Shown here in pieces: positions 56,845 through 64,000 of a stretch of 64,000 nucleotides of DNA. Source of the stretch: Sphingobacteriaceae bacterium DW12 (lineage in GTDB: Bacteria > Bacteroidota > Bacteroidia > Sphingobacteriales > Sphingobacteriaceae). Made by a program: the position numbers and the translations under genes. Within the stretch, counting starts at the first letter, position 1, and each line of letters opens with the position of its first letter. Location of the stretch: positions 248,001 through 312,000 of the forward strand of contig JROE01000006.1 in the NCBI GenBank assembly GCA_000783305.1, read 5' to 3'. Below the pieces are notes generated by a model, which saw nothing but the letters and a program-made list of their open reading frames with translations, was not told where the DNA came from and did not search any database.

Positions 56845-58012
56845 TTGTTTGCTTTTTGCTAGCTGCAGATAGTAATATATATCCCATCAATCCGGAAAGC
56901 AAGGAGCCAATCAGTACGGCAAACTTTGCTTCTTCAATCATCAATTCGTTGTCAAAAGAGAGGATGGAAATAAAGATAGACATGGTAAATCCTATCCCAG
57001 CGAGGAGTCCCACACCTACTATGTGTGACCAATTTGCCCCTTCAGGCAGTGTGCTTATTTTCAATTTCGTAGAAAGGAAGCAAGTGGTCAAAATACCTAG
57101 ACTCTTGCCGACGATAAGCCCTGCAATAATACCGATTCCAAGGGTTGAGGTCAGTCCTGCAATCATATCTTGATGTATGGTGATATTGGTGTTGGCCAAT
57201 GCAAATAAGGGAATGATTAGAAAATTGACAGGTCTAGTTAAGGCATGTTCCAATTTTTCAAGTGGTGATTCCTTTGCATCGGGAGTGGTAGGAAGGGTCA
57301 TGGCCACCAATACACCAGCGATAGTGGCATGTATGCCGGAGTGGTGAATGAAATACCAGATAAAAACACCAGGTATTAGATAGGCCCAGATGTTTTTGAT
57401 TCCAAGTTTGTTAAGCGCCAATAAGGCTAAGAAAATACCTAAGGCGTACATCAAATAGGTGAAATGTAAATCACCAGAATAGAAAATGGCAATCACTAAG
57501 ATGGCCAATAGATCATCCACAATGGCTAGTGCCGCGAGGAAAATCTTTAAGCTCGCAGGGACTTTGTTGCCCAACATGGTGATTACCGCTAATGCAAAGG
57601 CAATATCGGTGGCCATTGGGATACCCCAGCCATGATGGCTATCGGTACCTTGGTTGATGACGGCATAAATCGCAGCAGGTAGAATTGCACCACCTATAGC
57701 AGCGAGGATGGGTAATAAAGCTTTTTTTGGAGAGGAGAGTTCACCTTCGACCAGTTCTCTTTTGATTTCAAGACCTACTAATAGAAAGAAAATCGCCATG
57801 AGACCATCGTTAATCCAAAGCAAAATCGGATAGCGAAGTTGTATCGCCTCACTTTCATAGCCTATCTGTTGGTTGAGAAAGCCAGATAGATAGCCCGCAA
57901 GCGGTGAGTTAGCTACTAGGAGTGAAATGATGACACAGCTGAATAAGATAATCCCGCCAGCGGTACTCGACTTTAAAAATTGCTTAAAAACAGTTAGATT
58001 AATAAGATTCAT
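56834..58012 (-). CDS. nhaA: Na+/H+ antiporter NhaA
   Basis: A 392-residue inner-membrane antiporter with about twelve helices, exporting sodium in exchange for protons. It contains NDGLMAIFFLLVGLEIKREL, PMATDIAFALAVI, and the ion-binding aspartate pair in ALAIVDDLLAI, equivalent to Asp163-Asp164 of E. coli. Full length. It overlaps the end of the truncated lipoprotein frame by 11 bases. Confidence 0.96.
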   Translation of the reverse strand: MNLINLTVFKQFLKSSTAGGIILFSCVIISLLVANSPLAGYLSGFLNQQIGYESEAIQLRYPILLWINDGLMAIFFLLVGLEIKRELVEGELSSPKKALLPILAAIGGAILPAAIYAVINQGTDSHHGWGIPMATDIAFALAVITMLGNKVPASLKIFLAALAIVDDLLAILVIAIFYSGDLHFTYLMYALGIFLALLALNKLGIKNIWAYLIPGVFIWYFIHHSGIHATIAGVLVAMTLPTTPDAKESPLEKLEHALTRPVNFLIIPLFALANTNITIHQDMIAGLTSTLGIGIIAGLIVGKSLGILTTCFLSTKLKISTLPEGANWSHIVGVGLLAGIGFTMSIFISILSFDNELMIEEAKFAVLIGSLLSGLMGYILLSAASKKQTINS

Positions 58013-58125
58013 ACCTCAAATCTACGATTTTCAGTTCGAAATTCCCCTCTAAATCTGGGTGAATCGCTCAGATGTTAGGGGGAAGTGAAATGTTGATCAG
58101 TGGTTTTGAAAGGATAAACTATTTT

Positions 58126-59490
58126 TTAGTTTTCGTAATTATCGTGTCGGGCGTCGAAGGCATCAAATAGTTTTTTGAGTTCGGATGCTATCTCTGGATA
58201 CTCCTCAATGACATTGGTTCGTTCCGTTGGATCGTAGGCTACATTGAAGAGTTCTCGAGCTGCTTTATAGGAGTTTCCAGAATTGTTATTAGTACCAGCA
58301 GGTAATTCGCGATACTTCCAACTGTCTTTTCTGACAGCCTCCACTTTTCCGTGATTCACTAAATAAATGGGCCTATGATGGTAGGTCTTGGGGTCTACTT
58401 GGCCAGTTAGCAAGGTAGCGATAGATTGTCCATCCAATGTTCTTTTTGCGGGGAGAGAGGCCCCTGTCCATTCTGCCAAAGTCGGGAGCACGTCTACGTT
58501 GCTGATGGGTGTACGGAGTACAGACGGTGCAAGGTGGCCTTTCCAATACATAATAAAAGGTACACGAACGCCTCCTTCATAGGTTTGTGCTTTGGAACCC
58601 CGGAACATGCCCGCTGTGCCCACATGCCAGTTTTTGGTAATACCATCTTGGCTCATGCGTACGGGGTACTCGATCCAAGGGCCATTGTCACTTGAGAATA
58701 CAAAAATGGTATTATCAGCTAGTCCTCTCTTTTCGAGGGCCTGCCACATAATCTGGAGCTGATGGTCGAGGTCTTCGAGGACAGCACCCAATGGCCCTGC
58801 AAAATGCAGTTCTTTCATGCGGTTGGACACAGCAGCGGTACCAACAGGGAGGTGCGGCATGTTATGGGCATAGTAAAGAAAGAATGGCTTCTCTTGTTTC
58901 TGATCGGCGATAAAATGGAGGACTTCATCGGTATAGATGCGGCTCAATGCCGAATCGGGAGGACGGCTGACAACGGGAGTCTGATTCCTGAATATTTTGA
59001 TGGTGGTGTCGGTCTTGACATATGGGTCACGATAGTCATGGCTGTACATCATGCCATAGAAATAATCGAATCCTTGTGCATTCGGGTGATATTCACGACG
59101 ATCACCGAGGTGCCACTTACCTATCAATGCCGTTCGATATCCACGGTCCTTTAATATTTCGGCGAGGGTTACCTCTTGGGGTGGAAGTCCATTGCTGGCT
59201 CCAGGGCCAATGGGGTCAGGGAGGTTGTAGCGGGAGGCGTATCTCCCTGTTAATAGGGATGCTCTCGAAGGGGTGCACGAAGGACTAGTGACGACATAGT
59301 CGGTAGCGCGGATACCTTGGGCCGCCATACCGTCCAAGAATGGTGTTGAGATGCTGGGATTACCGTAGCAGCTCAAATCTGAGTAGCCGAGGTCGTCTGC
59401 TAGGACAAAAATGATGTTAGGTGATTGCTGCGCGTGTCCCAAAGTGGCCATGAAGCAGCCTAGTATTATCATAATAGGTTTAAATCTCAT
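58126..59490 (-). CDS. Sulfatase, formylglycine-dependent type
   Basis: A 454-residue exported enzyme (signal peptide ends at GHAQ, residue 21). Metal ligands lie in FVLADDLGYSD. The signature CTPSR at Cys72-Arg76 is the type converted to formylglycine by an anaerobic or FGE maturase; no maturase is in the window. FFLYYAHNMPHLP and VFSSDNGPW fit the family. Substrate could be a sulfated glycan. It is divergent from the M60-like peptidase gene at 59961, a possible functional link. Confidence 0.93.
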   Translation of the reverse strand: MRFKPIMIILGCFMATLGHAQQSPNIIFVLADDLGYSDLSCYGNPSISTPFLDGMAAQGIRATDYVVTSPSCTPSRASLLTGRYASRYNLPDPIGPGASNGLPPQEVTLAEILKDRGYRTALIGKWHLGDRREYHPNAQGFDYFYGMMYSHDYRDPYVKTDTTIKIFRNQTPVVSRPPDSALSRIYTDEVLHFIADQKQEKPFFLYYAHNMPHLPVGTAAVSNRMKELHFAGPLGAVLEDLDHQLQIMWQALEKRGLADNTIFVFSSDNGPWIEYPVRMSQDGITKNWHVGTAGMFRGSKAQTYEGGVRVPFIMYWKGHLAPSVLRTPISNVDVLPTLAEWTGASLPAKRTLDGQSIATLLTGQVDPKTYHHRPIYLVNHGKVEAVRKDSWKYRELPAGTNNNSGNSYKAARELFNVAYDPTERTNVIEEYPEIASELKKLFDAFDARHDNYEN

Positions 59491-59654
59491 AGGTTTAAAA
59501 TTAGTAATTTATTGTGGAACGGTATAAAGATATATCAACATATTGGGGTACTGGGTAGTGTCATGATCATTTAATGTAAACTTAATCCGATGAGACTACT
59601 TTCAAGGGATAGGTCGTCTTACCTTTACCGATATATTATGATAAGGGGAGGTTT

Positions 59655-59813
59655 ATGAAATTACTGGAACATACACTGCGGCTATTAGGAAGTTTTACAG
59701 ATAATCAATCGACATCGGGTGTTTTTTTTGGCTCTCTGCATATGACATTGATATTGACTTTCTTGATACTATGTGCACTGGCATACCGAATCTTGATTTA
59801 TTTAGCAGGGTAA
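59655..59813 (+). CDS. Possible small membrane protein (52 residues)
   Basis: ATG at 59655 opens a 52-codon frame with one strong membrane helix (MTLILTFLILCALAYRILIY). A purine-rich AAGGGGAGG lies 4 bases before the start, an uncommon SD-like sequence here. It sits in the gap between the divergent sulfatase and M60 peptidase genes. No family is recognised. Confidence 0.4.
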   Translation: MKLLEHTLRLLGSFTDNQSTSGVFFGSLHMTLILTFLILCALAYRILIYLAG

Positions 59814-59960
59814 TTGTTGAAAAATTAGTCAACCGATTGCAATAAGGCGCTATCGCTGTTTATCCAGAATAATGGTATTTATATCGCTACAATATTACAT
59901 ATCATCCAAAGGGATAATGGTTTATTGCATTATTTTAGAAGCAAAAACTTACTCATAATT

Positions 59961-61550
59961 ATGAAAAAATCAATTTGCTTATTTCTTCTTATTGCTGGTG
60001 GGCTTTCGTTTTCGGGGGCACAGTCAGCACGTGAACTAAGGGAAACCTACCAAGAGCTTGATGTGTTTGAGAATGCCTTGGCTACCAAATTAAAAAAAGG
60101 CATAAAAAAGAGCGACCTCACGAAAATAAAGAATGACAAGATACGTACTGTAGCCGAGCAATTGCTGAGGAACGAGTACAATACGGAGTACCGAGTTGCG
60201 GAATACCCGGCAATATTGTCTCCTACTGTACTAGGCGAGCAGCTTTCTATCGGTGACGGATACAGTAAGTATGAAAATATTACAGGGGTGTATTTGCCGC
60301 TAGGGAAGCAGTTAGTACTGGTAGATGGTGCCGATAAAGATAAGATTGTGAAATTGATGGTCCCAAATTGGGAGCGAAGGGCGCCCGAGGGCTTAGATCC
60401 AACGAAAGACCCAAAAGGTTGGGGTATAGAAAAGCAAGAGTTTGATTTGCGCAACGGTGTGAATGTTGTTGACGTGAAAAATTTTTCCGGCCTAGCATAT
60501 ATTGCTTATTTCTCAGATAGACCCGAAAACGAGGCGCCGATCAAGGTGCATTTCATGGGGGCGGCCGTAAATGGTTATTTTGATATTAAAAAGAATACAG
60601 ATCAGGACTGGAACAAACTGGTAGATGAAGCTGTGTATCCTGTAATCGACGCCATAGGGGAGCATATACAGATTGCATATCCAGTGGAGGCAATTAAAAA
60701 GTACGCATATGGTAAAGGTGTGGAGCTAATCAGTAATTACGATTCTTTGGTCTATAGACAACATCGTATCCTAGGATTAATAAGACACAATCGAGTGCCG
60801 AAAAATAAAATCCTATCGCGGGTCAACTACAATTATTATATGTTTAGGGATGGTGATGGGGTGGCCTACATGGGAGCAAAGCCGGGGTATGCCATGGCTA
60901 TGGTGGTGGATCCGGCCAGCGTTATAAAAGGTGATCCGTGTTGGGGATTCAGCCATGAGGTAGGGCATGTGCACCAAACTCGGCCTTACTTGAGCTGGGG
61001 TGGCCTAGGTGAGGTGAGCAATAATATATTTTCATTGTATGTCACGACTTCCTTTGGAAACAAGAGTCGGCTGTCGGAGCAGAAAAACTATGAAAAAGCT
61101 CGTCAAAGCATCTATGGTAAAGGAATAAGCTATTTGCAGGATCCGGATGTCTTTAATCGATTAGTCCCATTTTGGCAGCTGCAGCTTTATTTCTCTGGAA
61201 AAGGGCACAATCCAAACTTCTATCCTGATCTTTTTGAAAAATTTCGTCAACAAGCTGCTCAGGAGGCGGGACAGAATAGAAGAGGGCGTCGTGGTAATTA
61301 TATGGAAAGAGGACAGAATCCTGCGGTATACCAATTGAATTTTGTTAAAACGGTATGTGAGATAGGAAAAGTTGATTTGACGGAGTTCTTCGACAAATAT
61401 GGGTTCTTTTACGTTGGCACGTTGGAATACGACGACTATGGCAAGTTCAAATATGAAATGACGGAGGAGATGGTAGTTGAATGTAAAGCAGCTATCCGTC
61501 AGATGAATCTACCTAAACCATCAAACGATTTGTCTTTGTTGGAAGATTAA
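59961..61550 (+). CDS. M60-like (enhancin/mucinase family) metallopeptidase
   Basis: A 529-residue exported protein with a signal peptide ending near SGAQS (residue 22). An N-terminal domain spans about 25-210, with beta-sandwich character from about residue 95. The peptidase domain has zinc motif HEVGH (332-336) and Glu351 in GLGEVSNN as the third ligand, the HExxH-x-E pattern of M60. M60 proteins cut O-glycosylated proteins such as mucin. The start MKKSICLFLL at 59961 is preferred over 59925 because it begins the signal peptide. A terminator follows at 61609-61645. Confidence 0.88.
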   Translation: MKKSICLFLLIAGGLSFSGAQSARELRETYQELDVFENALATKLKKGIKKSDLTKIKNDKIRTVAEQLLRNEYNTEYRVAEYPAILSPTVLGEQLSIGDGYSKYENITGVYLPLGKQLVLVDGADKDKIVKLMVPNWERRAPEGLDPTKDPKGWGIEKQEFDLRNGVNVVDVKNFSGLAYIAYFSDRPENEAPIKVHFMGAAVNGYFDIKKNTDQDWNKLVDEAVYPVIDAIGEHIQIAYPVEAIKKYAYGKGVELISNYDSLVYRQHRILGLIRHNRVPKNKILSRVNYNYYMFRDGDGVAYMGAKPGYAMAMVVDPASVIKGDPCWGFSHEVGHVHQTRPYLSWGGLGEVSNNIFSLYVTTSFGNKSRLSEQKNYEKARQSIYGKGISYLQDPDVFNRLVPFWQLQLYFSGKGHNPNFYPDLFEKFRQQAAQEAGQNRRGRRGNYMERGQNPAVYQLNFVKTVCEIGKVDLTEFFDKYGFFYVGTLEYDDYGKFKYEMTEEMVVECKAAIRQMNLPKPSNDLSLLED

Positions 61551-61608
61551 TGGGGTAATCTTTGCTTGAATAGTATAAATAGGTGATTATTTCTTTTTTT
61601 TTGATGTA

Positions 61609-61645
61609 AATCTCGAGTGTATATGTGCATTCGAGATTTTTTTTG
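61609..61645 (+). terminator. Terminator after the M60 peptidase gene
   Basis: AATCTCGA (61609-61616) pairs with TCGAGATT (61631-61638), followed by a T-run. Confidence 0.8.
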
Positions 61646-61689
61646 TTGAAATTAAATGATTTTTAATGGATTTTGTGTGTTTTTTATAA

Positions 61690-61760
61690 TAAAAAAGACT
61701 CTCAAGCGGGGAGAATGAGAGCCTTTTAATAACCAATTATAAATTATGATTTGAGGAGCT
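61690..61760 (-). ncRNA. Candidate small RNA
   Basis: A free-standing transcription unit on the minus strand. TTG (61792-61790), a 19-base spacer and TATATTTA (61770-61763) form a promoter. About 60 bases later GGCTCTCA (61724-61717) pairs with TGAGAGTC (61705-61698), followed by TTTTTTATT as terminator. The predicted RNA of about 70 bases starts with AGCTCCTC and contains no useful open frame. Function unknown. Confidence 0.5.
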
Positions 61761-61762
61761 GT

Positions 61763-61792
61763 AAATATAGTGATGAATTTTTTAAATACAAG
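61763..61792 (-). promoter_or_regulatory. Promoter of the candidate small RNA
   Basis: TTG-N19-TATATTTA on the minus strand; one mismatch (final A for G) from the TAnnTTTG consensus. Confidence 0.5.
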
Positions 61793-62026
61793 TATTTTTT
61801 TATGTTTTTTTTATTTTTTATTATTATTTTTTGATTTTATTTCTATTTATTTTTGTTTTTTTTATTAAAAAAATGTGATTTGTGTATTATTTTGGTGTTT
61901 TTTTTGTCTTATTTGTGTTGTTTGTGATTTTATGTCATGGATTTTATGATTTTTTATGTAGTTTTTTGATTTTGTATATGAAATTTTCGATTTTGTGTAA
62001 AAAATAATCGGTTATTGTGGCATATA

Positions 62027-62064
62027 ACAAAAAACCCTACTTATTTTTGAAATAAGTAGGGTTT
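62027..62064 (-). terminator. Terminator after tRNA-Arg
   Basis: On the minus strand AAAACCCTACTTATTT pairs with AATAAGTAGGGTTTTTT. A long, near-perfect stem with T-run, directly behind the tRNA. Confidence 0.92.
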
Positions 62065-62069
62065 TAAGT

Positions 62070-62142
62070 ACGCCCATCAGGATTCGAACCTGAGACCGTC
62101 GGTTTAGAAAACCGATGCTCTATCCAGCTGAGCTATGAGCGC
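62070..62142 (-). tRNA. tRNA-Arg (anticodon TCT)
   Basis: A 73-base cloverleaf on the minus strand: acceptor GCGCTCA/TGGGCGT, anticodon stem TCGGT/ACCGA with loop TTTCTAA giving anticodon TCT (reads AGA), and T loop TTCGAAT. CCA is not encoded. It has its own promoter (62159-62189) and terminator. Confidence 0.96.
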
Positions 62143-62158
62143 ATGCCTTTCGGTGATG

Positions 62159-62189
62159 CAAAAGTACTTAAATCCATTATACTTCCAAA
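62159..62189 (-). promoter_or_regulatory. Promoter of tRNA-Arg
   Basis: TTTG (62189-62186), 19-base spacer, TACTTTTG (62166-62159): exact match to the Bacteroidota consensus. Start is expected about 12 bases upstream of the tRNA. Confidence 0.8.
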
Positions 62190-62325
62190 AAAAAAGTAGT
62201 TTTTTTTAGAACACTTTGAGTAATTCATTGTTTGTCAAGTGTATTGATTTTAAGTCCTACGGGGCATATTTGGCGAATTAGAGAAGATATGACATAGAAT
62301 AAACAAATATATGTGTTATAACATG

Positions 62326-62333
62326 TATATTTG
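62326..62333 (+). promoter_or_regulatory. -7 element of the yceI-family gene
   Basis: TATATTTG matches TAnnTTTG, 23 bases before the ATG at 62357. No clear -33 element. Confidence 0.45.
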
Positions 62334-62356
62334 TATTGAAAATTAAATTAAAAAAT

Positions 62357-62884
62357 ATGGCAACAACATGGAATTTGGACAAAGCTCATAGCGAGCTTGA
62401 ATTTAAAGTAAAACACATGATGATCTCGAATGTGAGAGGTCTTTTTGAAAATTTTGATGTATCGATTGATGGGGGAGATAACGGTTTTGAAAATGCAACC
62501 GTATTAGCCTCGATCGAGACTAGTTCGATCAATACCAAAAACGGACAGCGTGATGAGCATTTGAAGAGCGCTGACTTTTTTGATGCAGCGACTTATCCCG
62601 AAATTAAGTTTGTGTCTACGAGCATTACGAAAAAATCTGAAGGGGAATATGACGTTATCGGTGATTTGACGATTAAGGACACAACGAAGTCGATTGCCTT
62701 GAATGTGGAGTATGGAGGTGATGCCGTAGATCCTTGGGGCAATAAAAAAGCTGGATTTACCTTTTCAGGAAAAATAAATAGAAGTGATTTTGGTTTGACT
62801 TGGAACGCAGCTCTGGAGACTGGCGGGGTCATGGTGAGTGAGGAGGTGAAATTGAGTGGAGATATTCAGTTTTCAAAAAGCTAA
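62357..62884 (+). CDS. YceI family lipocalin-like protein
   Basis: A 175-residue protein of the YceI beta-barrel family, which bind polyisoprenoid lipids. It begins MATTWNLDKAHSELEFKVKH, has the hallmark NTKNGQRDEHLKSADFFDAA and TYPEIKFVST, and ends DIQFSKS. It has no signal peptide, so unlike E. coli YceI it may be cytoplasmic. I start at 62357; the 7 extra residues from 62336 overlap the promoter. Confidence 0.92.
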   Translation: MATTWNLDKAHSELEFKVKHMMISNVRGLFENFDVSIDGGDNGFENATVLASIETSSINTKNGQRDEHLKSADFFDAATYPEIKFVSTSITKKSEGEYDVIGDLTIKDTTKSIALNVEYGGDAVDPWGNKKAGFTFSGKINRSDFGLTWNAALETGGVMVSEEVKLSGDIQFSKS

Positions 62885-62940
62885 TAATCAGCTCAGTTGC
62901 GTCCTGAGCTTGGTTTATTGCGATAAAATGTGAAATTTTA

Positions 62941-62971
62941 TTTGTGAGCATAGATAAAATTTGTACTTTTG
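62941..62971 (+). promoter_or_regulatory. Promoter of tRNA-Ser
   Basis: TTTG (62941-62944), 19-base spacer, TACTTTTG (62964-62971): exact consensus, and the same -7 sequence and spacing as tRNA-Arg. The tRNA begins 5 bases after it. Confidence 0.85.
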
Positions 62972-62975
62972 TCGC

Positions 62976-63060
62976 GGAGAGCTGGCAGAGTGGTCGAATG
63001 CGGCGGTCTTGAAAACCGTTAACTGTCACAGGTTCGGGGGTTCGAATCCCTCGCTCTCCG
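62976..63060 (+). tRNA. tRNA-Ser (anticodon TGA)
   Basis: An 85-base class II cloverleaf with acceptor GGAGAGC/GCTCTCC, anticodon loop CTTGAAA giving TGA (reads UCA), a long variable arm and T loop TTCGAAT. CCA is not encoded. Confidence 0.97.
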
Positions 63061-63063
63061 CAG

Positions 63064-63097
63064 AAAAACCTTCATCGAAAGATGGAGGTTTTTTGCG
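63064..63097 (+). terminator. Terminator after tRNA-Ser
   Basis: AAAACCTTCATC, loop GAAA, GATGGAGGTTTTTT; one G-U pair in an otherwise perfect stem, with T-run. Confidence 0.88.
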
Positions 63098-63327
63098 TTT
63101 GGGAGGGGGCAAACTTGAGGGTAAGGCGAGTGTGATTCTGAATGGTTATTCATTCCAGATAGATGATATGCTTATCTTAGAGCTAGTCAGGAGTAGGAAA
63201 AGCTATATTTGGATTTAGTGATACCTTTTATATATTTTCAAAAATCAGTTAAAATATTTGTCTAATTTTGTGTTGTTGTAAAAATAAGGTGAGCAAAAAA
63301 TCCGTGAATTTTTAATCTAAGACAACT

Positions 63328-63972
63328 GTGGAATTATCATTGAGAGCAAAAGATATAATAGCACAAATAAACGAAGGGACGACCAAGCTGGGTGACTTAC
63401 GGAAGGTTGCGAATGACATAAAAAAAGATCACGAATTAGCGCTGGAGCTTTGGTCAACGGGGCAATTTTTACCCAGGCAGTTGGCAATTTTTATTATGGA
63501 CAGCAAACAACTTTCGCAACAATTCATCGATAAATTAGATTACGACATTGAACAGCATGATGAAAATGAGCGACTTCAATTAGTGGATTGGTTAATGGCA
63601 AACCAACTTTCCAAAGACAAAAGGACTATTTCGTTAATGGAAACATGGGAGGAAAGTCAATCTTCATTGCAGAGACGGATTTTTTGGTATTATCAAGCTC
63701 GTCTACGGTGGGTTGGACAAACGCCGCCACCCAACAGTGAAGAATTACTTTTCAAAATCGAAACACGTATCGGGAAGGAAGTGCCGGAAGTACAATGGGC
63801 AATGAATTTTACAGCAGCTCAAATTGGAATTTATGAGGAAAAATATCGTTCTAGGTGCATTGCTCTTGGTGAACGTACAGGGTTATATAAAGATGAAATA
63901 GTCGCTAAAAATTGTACACCTAGCTATTTGCCAAAATTTATAGCTATACAAGTGGATAAGTTGAATAGATAA
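63328..63972 (+). CDS. DNA alkylation repair enzyme family protein (AlkD-like)
   Basis: A 214-residue all-helical protein made of HEAT-like repeats, as in AlkD DNA glycosylases that remove N3- and N7-alkylated purines. Typical segments are LRKVANDIKKDHELALELWS, FLPRQLAIFIMD and EVQWAMNFTAAQIGIYEEKY. This subgroup is common in Bacteroidota and its activity is inferred from the fold only. The start codon is GTG. The frame is complete; a further gene may begin past 63975. Confidence 0.82.
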   Translation: MELSLRAKDIIAQINEGTTKLGDLRKVANDIKKDHELALELWSTGQFLPRQLAIFIMDSKQLSQQFIDKLDYDIEQHDENERLQLVDWLMANQLSKDKRTISLMETWEESQSSLQRRIFWYYQARLRWVGQTPPPNSEELLFKIETRIGKEVPEVQWAMNFTAAQIGIYEEKYRSRCIALGERTGLYKDEIVAKNCTPSYLPKFIAIQVDKLNR

Positions 63973-64000
63973 AAGGAGTACAACTTGGTCGTATCCCGTT

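Larger units (their letters stand above)
61551..62026. other. AT-rich intergenic desert
   Basis: About 475 bases with no gene apart from a candidate small RNA (61690-61760, minus). From about 61780 to 61960 the plus strand is nearly all T with scattered A and G, and long T-runs. No open frame is supported. Confidence 0.6.

Noticed and set aside
62961..63218. 85-codon ORF across tRNA-Ser
   Set aside because: It includes the entire tRNA and its terminator.

Overview
The window comes from a member of the Bacteroidota, most likely a Sphingobacterium-like Sphingobacteriaceae. The evidence is a SusC/SusD pair driven by an ECF sigma factor and a FecR anti-sigma factor with a C-terminal DUF4974-type region, promoters of the TTTG-N19-TAnnTTTG type, few Shine-Dalgarno sequences, and several families typical of the group (gyrA followed by two TPR proteins, an M60-like peptidase, a DUF4369/TlpA-type oxidoreductase, a SpmA-SpmB fusion). 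It is ordinary chromosome, moderately AT-rich, with no phage, insertion sequence, rRNA or CRISPR array seen.

Layout. 1-2.7 kb: a leftward thiamine operon (thiS, thiC and a ThiE/TenI-like gene cut by the window edge) behind a TPP riboswitch. 2.7-9.4 kb: mazG, an ABC exporter, a DUF4126 membrane protein, an ABC-F ATPase and pyrD. 9.4-14.3 kb: gyrA and two TPR proteins. 14.8-21 kb: a lipoprotein, a HAD phosphatase/serine hydrolase/methyltransferase operon, a small MscS channel and coaA. 21.2-24.6 kb: spmAB-mgsA-osmC and a patatin phospholipase. 24.9-28.5 kb: a GreA-like protein, two BON proteins and an M1 peptidase. 28.6-31.8 kb: a second thiamine operon (thiM-thiE-thiD-tenA) with its own TPP riboswitch. 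32-38.3 kb: lipoproteins, an AAA+ ATPase, a large MscS channel, a TlpA-like protein, a GNAT and a HopJ-family protein. 38.4-44.6 kb: a MocR regulator divergent from a biotin operon. 44.6-54.3 kb: an acyltransferase, a choloylglycine-hydrolase-family enzyme and the sigma/FecR/SusC/SusD set. 54.3-55.4 kb: a gene-poor stretch with relics. 55.4-64 kb: two unknown envelope genes (one truncated), nhaA, a sulfatase, an M60 peptidase, a candidate small RNA, tRNA-Arg, yceI, tRNA-Ser and a DNA alkylation repair-family protein.

How the parts work together. The two TPP-controlled operons cover HMP synthesis (ThiC), sulfur carrier (ThiS), salvage (ThiM, TenA), HMP-P kinase (ThiD) and coupling (ThiE). The biotin operon has all four late enzymes (BioF, BioA, BioD, BioB) but no visible BioC/BioH-type pimeloyl-ACP genes. 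Its first gene, overlapping bioF, encodes a ferritin-like protein with a complete set of candidate di-iron ligands.

The three most interesting observations are: (1) the di-iron ferritin-like protein at the head of the biotin operon; (2) a promoter-embedded sequence shared by four transcription units carrying MscS, OsmC/MgsA/SpmAB, DUF4126 and a lipoprotein, which suggests a common envelope or osmotic stress control; (3) a mutually exclusive base-pairing arrangement between the thiS TPP riboswitch and a hairpin that ends three bases before the thiS start codon.
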